Source: Gammaproteobacteria bacterium (GTDB lineage: Bacteria > Pseudomonadota > Gammaproteobacteria > UBA6186 > Azoamicaceae). Taken from it: DNA of 64,000 nt. The translations under genes and the position numbers were made by a program. Shown here piece by piece: positions 60,193-64,000 of this stretch. Position 1 is the stretch's first letter. Every line of letters begins with the position of its first letter. The notes below the pieces were generated by a model. It ran no database searches. It was not told the origin of the DNA and worked only from the letters and a program-made list of their open reading frames with translations. The DNA is taken from the NCBI GenBank assembly GCA_013288135.1, contig JABDCL010000001.1:248001-312000 (forward strand), in the 5' to 3' direction.

Positions 60193-61320
60193 TTACTTCA
60201 TCCGCTGTAAATGAGTAGTTGCAACACGGGCAACCGATGTTCCCGGATACCGCTCTTTAACAGTAGTTAAATACTTACGAGCCGCTTCAATATTCCCTCT
60301 ATCGTTCTCCAATAGTCCTAATTTTAAAAGCGCATCCATCGCCTTTTGATGATTGGGAAACTGATTGGTGATTTGTGTAAATTGCGTGCTGGCTTTATTT
60401 AACAAATCAGGATTTTTCTCTGCTCGCCATTGCAGCATATACACTTCGCCTAACCAATAATGTGCATTGGGCGTGTATTGTCCTTTAGGATATTGTTCTA
60501 AAAACTCCTGTAATGCAGGAACTGCCTCTTGATACCGTTTGTTTAACACCAAATTATAAGCAGACTCATAAATACCTTTTTCTGCTGCTGTCCCTTTAAT
60601 TGGATTAGGTGCGGTTTGGACTTTTTTAGGCGTTACTGTCGCTGTATTGTCTGGGATTTCAGTAGTAGTATCTATAGTACTGTCTATAGAAATATTGTCT
60701 GCTAAAATTTCTGCTTCAGTCTGTGGTGTATATAACTTTACGTTACGATCGCTTGTAGCTTCCGATCCTAAAGAAGAAGTTGTCTCAGAGGATAAAACAT
60801 CCGGATCAACAATAATGGAGTCATCTACAGTCGGTGTCGTTGCAGGCTCTGTACCTGAAGGCATCATTCCTGGTGCTGGTTTTGATTTGCCTTCAGTCTT
60901 AGGACGTTGTGTAGTTTGATTAACATCATTGGGCTTAGATTTTGCATTAGGATTTACACCACCCTTCTGTTGATTAAGACGACGCTCCAAATCTAAAAAT
61001 AAATCTTGTTGGCTTTTGGTTAAACGTTTAATTTCATGATCTTGAAGTTCAACTTGACCACGTAATTCACGGACTTCTTGTTCTAAGGCTTCCATACGAG
61101 ACAAAGTAAAAGGAGTCACTTGTTCAGTATTAGAACCAGCATTAGAAGAAGATTGTCGCTGCTGACTACTTTGTGCAGTGGAATACGATCGCTCTTGAGA
61201 AGACCTCACCTGAGGTTGACCCGTACGCGATTCAACAATCGGCTCTGCCATCAACTGGAAGGCGGCCAAAAGGCCGCACATCCCCATCGTAATTTTCACT
61301 GACTGTTTGAGTAACATCAT
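60193..61320 (-). CDS. cpoB: Tol-Pal system protein CpoB/YbgF
   Basis: signal peptide, coiled coil, C-terminal TPR YESAYNLVLNKRYQEAVPALQEFLEQYPKGQYTPNAHYWLGEVY; next to pal. Confidence 0.93.
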   Translation of the reverse strand: MMLLKQSVKITMGMCGLLAAFQLMAEPIVESRTGQPQVRSSQERSYSTAQSSQQRQSSSNAGSNTEQVTPFTLSRMEALEQEVRELRGQVELQDHEIKRLTKSQQDLFLDLERRLNQQKGGVNPNAKSKPNDVNQTTQRPKTEGKSKPAPGMMPSGTEPATTPTVDDSIIVDPDVLSSETTSSLGSEATSDRNVKLYTPQTEAEILADNISIDSTIDTTTEIPDNTATVTPKKVQTAPNPIKGTAAEKGIYESAYNLVLNKRYQEAVPALQEFLEQYPKGQYTPNAHYWLGEVYMLQWRAEKNPDLLNKASTQFTQITNQFPNHQKAMDALLKLGLLENDRGNIEAARKYLTTVKERYPGTSVARVATTHLQRMK

Positions 61321-61322
61321 GA

Positions 61323-61841
61323 TTACTCAACCTCGTATACAATGACAGCTCGTCGATTTTCAGTCCAAGCAGATTCATCATGACCCATAGAGGCTGGCTT
61401 TTCTTTACCATAGCTAACGACACTGATCTGATGCTGCCCAACTCCCTTCAACATCAGAATATTTGCCACTGCTTTTGCACGACGTTCTCCTAAAGCAATA
61501 TTATATTCACGACTGCCTCGTTCATCGGTATGTCCCTCAACTCGAATGCGTGTGTTTGGTTTCGTTATCAATTTTTTTGCATGCGCATAAATTGACATCA
61601 TGTCTTCATCACTGACATCAAATCTATCGTAACCAAAAAAGTAAGTATTTTTAGCTAACCATTCCCGCTCTTGTTCGGCAGACACTTGTGTCCCATAAAA
61701 TTGCATGGAATCCCCAACACCGCCCCCAATACTTGATGATTGTCCGCGTTTAGCACATCCTACCAAACCCAATACCAGGCTTGTCATTAATACTGTTAAT
61801 ACTGTATTTAAAACGCCTCTCATGATTTTATGAGTACCCAT
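61323..61841 (-). CDS. pal: Peptidoglycan-associated lipoprotein Pal
   Basis: lipobox LGLVGCAKR; IRVEGHTDERGSREYNIALGERRAKAV. Confidence 0.96.
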   Translation of the reverse strand: MGTHKIMRGVLNTVLTVLMTSLVLGLVGCAKRGQSSSIGGGVGDSMQFYGTQVSAEQEREWLAKNTYFFGYDRFDVSDEDMMSIYAHAKKLITKPNTRIRVEGHTDERGSREYNIALGERRAKAVANILMLKGVGQHQISVVSYGKEKPASMGHDESAWTENRRAVIVYEVE

Positions 61842-61871
61842 GAACTTCTCCTAATTAAACTAAAACCGATA

Positions 61872-63209
61872 TTACCGAGATACAAATGGCGACCATGCCG
61901 GCTCTTTAACATCCCCTTCTTGTGCTGGAAGTCGAATCTTCAGTCGACCATCCAAAGTTACAGCACCTAATACTCTTCTTCCACCCTCAAGAGCACTATA
62001 GATAACCATCATACCATTTGGCGCTAAACGTGGGGATTCATTTAAACTTGATTGCGTTAAGATCCGCACCGATCCCGTATTTAAAGTATGCGCTGCAATA
62101 CTAAACAACCCACCCTCATCTCTATGTAATGTAACTAAGTGCTTATTGTCAGGTGTTACAGACGGTGTTGCATTGTAATTGCCCTTAAACGTTAAGCGCT
62201 CAATTCTTCCCGATCCTAATGTTACTCTGTAAATCTGGGGTTTTCCACCCCGATCAGAAGTAAATACAATTGATCCCCCATTAGAAGACCAAGTGGGTTC
62301 AGTATCTGCACCCGCACCCTCAGTTACACGCGTCAATTGGTGACTCGCTAAATCTAAAGTATAAATTTTTGGACTTCCATCTTTTGAAAGGACCAAAGCC
62401 AAAGTTCTGCCATCTGGTGACCAAGCAGGTGCACTATTAATACCTGGATACTGTGCAACCCGTTCAACACGTCCCGATATTACATCGACTACATTAATAC
62501 TTTGCCGTTCTTTTTCAAAAGAAACAAAAGCAATCTTTTTTCCATCCGTAGACCAACTGGGAGACAATAAAGGATAATGCGATCGATATAACGGCTTTGA
62601 ATTAAACCCATCATAATCTGCCACTTCAATGGTTTGAGTGGTTCCTTTTGAACCTTGTGCCACTGATATATAGGCAATCCGCGTAGAAAAAATTCCTCGT
62701 ATCCCAATCAACTTTTCAAAAACCAAATCACTAATATGATGTGCTAACGCTCGGAAATCATTCCCACGAATATTATCAAACTGTACTGTGAGTATTGGGC
62801 GTTGAGGTATTCCTGATTTTTGTTTAACAACATCCAGCAGTTCAAATTTTACGGTATAAGCAGAGCGGCCCGTTTTTTGAATGTGCCCCACAACCATGTT
62901 ATCAACTCCCAAACTTTGCCAATACGGATATTGAACCCCTGCTTCAGTTGTTGGAGATTGCCGCATTTCTTGGGGTGAAATCGGTCTAAAAAGCCCACTG
63001 GTTTGTAAATCCTTTCTCACCACTTGTGCAATATCTTCAGTTCCCTCTTGTGAACCCCCTTCAAATCCAAAGGGAACTACAGCAATGGGTAATCCACTGG
63101 TTCCTCCGCCTGCTATCTCAACATATAAACGAGCATGGGCATTCAGAGAGACTACGAGCCCAGTCAAGCCTATCAAACAAGAAATTATAATAATAAAATG
63201 TCTTTTCAT
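61872..63209 (-). CDS. tolB: Tol-Pal system beta-propeller protein TolB
   Basis: IAVVPFGFEG; repeated SPSWSTDGKKIAFVS/SAPAWSPDGRTLALVLS/TEPTWSSNGGSIVFTSDRGGKPQIY. Confidence 0.97.
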   Translation of the reverse strand: MKRHFIIIISCLIGLTGLVVSLNAHARLYVEIAGGGTSGLPIAVVPFGFEGGSQEGTEDIAQVVRKDLQTSGLFRPISPQEMRQSPTTEAGVQYPYWQSLGVDNMVVGHIQKTGRSAYTVKFELLDVVKQKSGIPQRPILTVQFDNIRGNDFRALAHHISDLVFEKLIGIRGIFSTRIAYISVAQGSKGTTQTIEVADYDGFNSKPLYRSHYPLLSPSWSTDGKKIAFVSFEKERQSINVVDVISGRVERVAQYPGINSAPAWSPDGRTLALVLSKDGSPKIYTLDLASHQLTRVTEGAGADTEPTWSSNGGSIVFTSDRGGKPQIYRVTLGSGRIERLTFKGNYNATPSVTPDNKHLVTLHRDEGGLFSIAAHTLNTGSVRILTQSSLNESPRLAPNGMMVIYSALEGGRRVLGAVTLDGRLKIRLPAQEGDVKEPAWSPFVSR

Positions 63210-64000
63210 GTTGTACCATCCTCAATATTTTTTACACCTAATTCAAATGATTTAACCTGATCTCGCACTGAAGGATCCCCTGGCATATCAAAAGGTTCCG
63301 TTTTACGAACTGCAGTGATAACTAAATTGTCATAAACTGGATTTCCACTACTTTTTAAAATTCTGATATCTTGAACATTACCATCCGGCAATAGAGAAAC
63401 AATTAAATTACAAAATAAATCTCCTGGCAATTCAAACGCCTCACGCTTGTTACTGCGCACCCTCGCTCCCCATTCATTTAAAATTCGTTCTGCTTCACTC
63501 ATGATCCGTTTTTGATTCTCTGCTCTAAGTTTTTCTGCCTTTAATGCTGCTAAACGTTTAGCTTCAGCTTGTTTCTGTTTGGCTTCAGCTTGTTGTTGTG
63601 CTACTTGTTTGCGTTTTTCTTCTTTCTCACGTTCAACACGCATTTGCTGAGCACGATCTTGTTCAGCTTGCCTTTGGTCATCTAATGCTGTTAACTCTTT
63701 TTGTTCTTTTTCTTTTTTCTGGCGCAGTACTTCTAATTGTTTTTGTTCTTTTTCTTTAGCAATTTTAATGTCAGCCAATTGTTCTTCTTCCACTTTTTTT
63801 ACCTTTGCAAGCTCTTGTTTCAGTTTTTCAAGTTTTGCTTGTTCTTGTTCCCTTTCTTGTTTTGCTTCAGCTGCTTTTTGTGCCAAAGCTTGCTTTCGAT
63901 TTTCTTCTTCGGTTTTTTGTTGTAGCTGTTCAGTTTCAAGCCGTTTAACTTCTGCATTTACTAGTTTTTCATCAACCATCACTGCTTGAACAATTTCACC
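63206..64000 (-). CDS. tolA: Cell envelope integrity protein TolA, 5' end beyond the window
   Basis: long K/E/Q/A coiled coil followed by C-terminal FCNLIVSLLPDGNVQDIRILKSSGNPVYDNLVITAVRK; frame continues past the ORF start to the window edge. Confidence 0.93.
   Translation of the reverse strand, partial: GEIVQAVMVDEKLVNAEVKRLETEQLQQKTEEENRKQALAQKAAEAKQEREQEQAKLEKLKQELAKVKKVEEEQLADIKIAKEKEQKQLEVLRQKKEKEQKELTALDDQRQAEQDRAQQMRVEREKEEKRKQVAQQQAEAKQKQAEAKRLAALKAEKLRAENQKRIMSEAERILNEWGARVRSNKREAFELPGDLFCNLIVSLLPDGNVQDIRILKSSGNPVYDNLVITAVRKTEPFDMPGDPSVRDQVKSFELGVKNIEDGTT

Noticed and set aside
63737-63989. Phe/Ser/Cys-rich plus-strand ORFs over tolA
   Set aside because: Antisense of the low-complexity TolA coiled coil

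Overview
The window is about 64 kb of an AT-rich gammaproteobacterial chromosome. Gene content and order (csrA-lysC-alaS-recA; an IcmD-like protein; effector-like ORFs) suggest Legionellales, but this is inference. The core blocks are: tRNA-Ser; csrA-lysC-alaS-recA; uvrB; an aminotransferase and tRNA-Asn; lapB-lapA-rpsA-cmk; ruvB-ruvA-ruvC-yebC; gshA; rarA; tRNA-Lys; and cpoB-pal-tolB-tolA. Between them lie a compact chemotaxis operon (30.8-37.5 kb) and an accessory region (about 40-60 kb). The accessory region carries toxin-antitoxin genes, NUDIX, GNAT and kinase genes, two DUF4143-type AAA ATPases, an AlbA-type ATP-binding protein, a C39-like peptidase, a Fic protein and a large effector-like ORF. 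Main observations: (1) ruvC appears to lack any ATG/GTG/TTG start and seems to begin at ATA; (2) both DUF4143 ATPases have tandem operator-like arrays upstream, with 32- and 33-bp periods and a shared TGGTTAAAAAT core; (3) a 4.3-kb cassette with Fic and a kinase-motif ORF is bounded by a duplicated tRNA-Lys 3' end; (4) Fic is preceded by a perfect 22-bp-arm palindrome plus a second partial copy at its ribosome-binding site; (5) the chemotaxis operon encodes a STAS-Hpt-CheA-CheW-CheW fusion and an MCP with a C-terminal CheR-tether-like EWAEF, has no standalone cheY/cheW/cheZ, and is bracketed by a 28-bp repeat next to a truncated nuclease gene.
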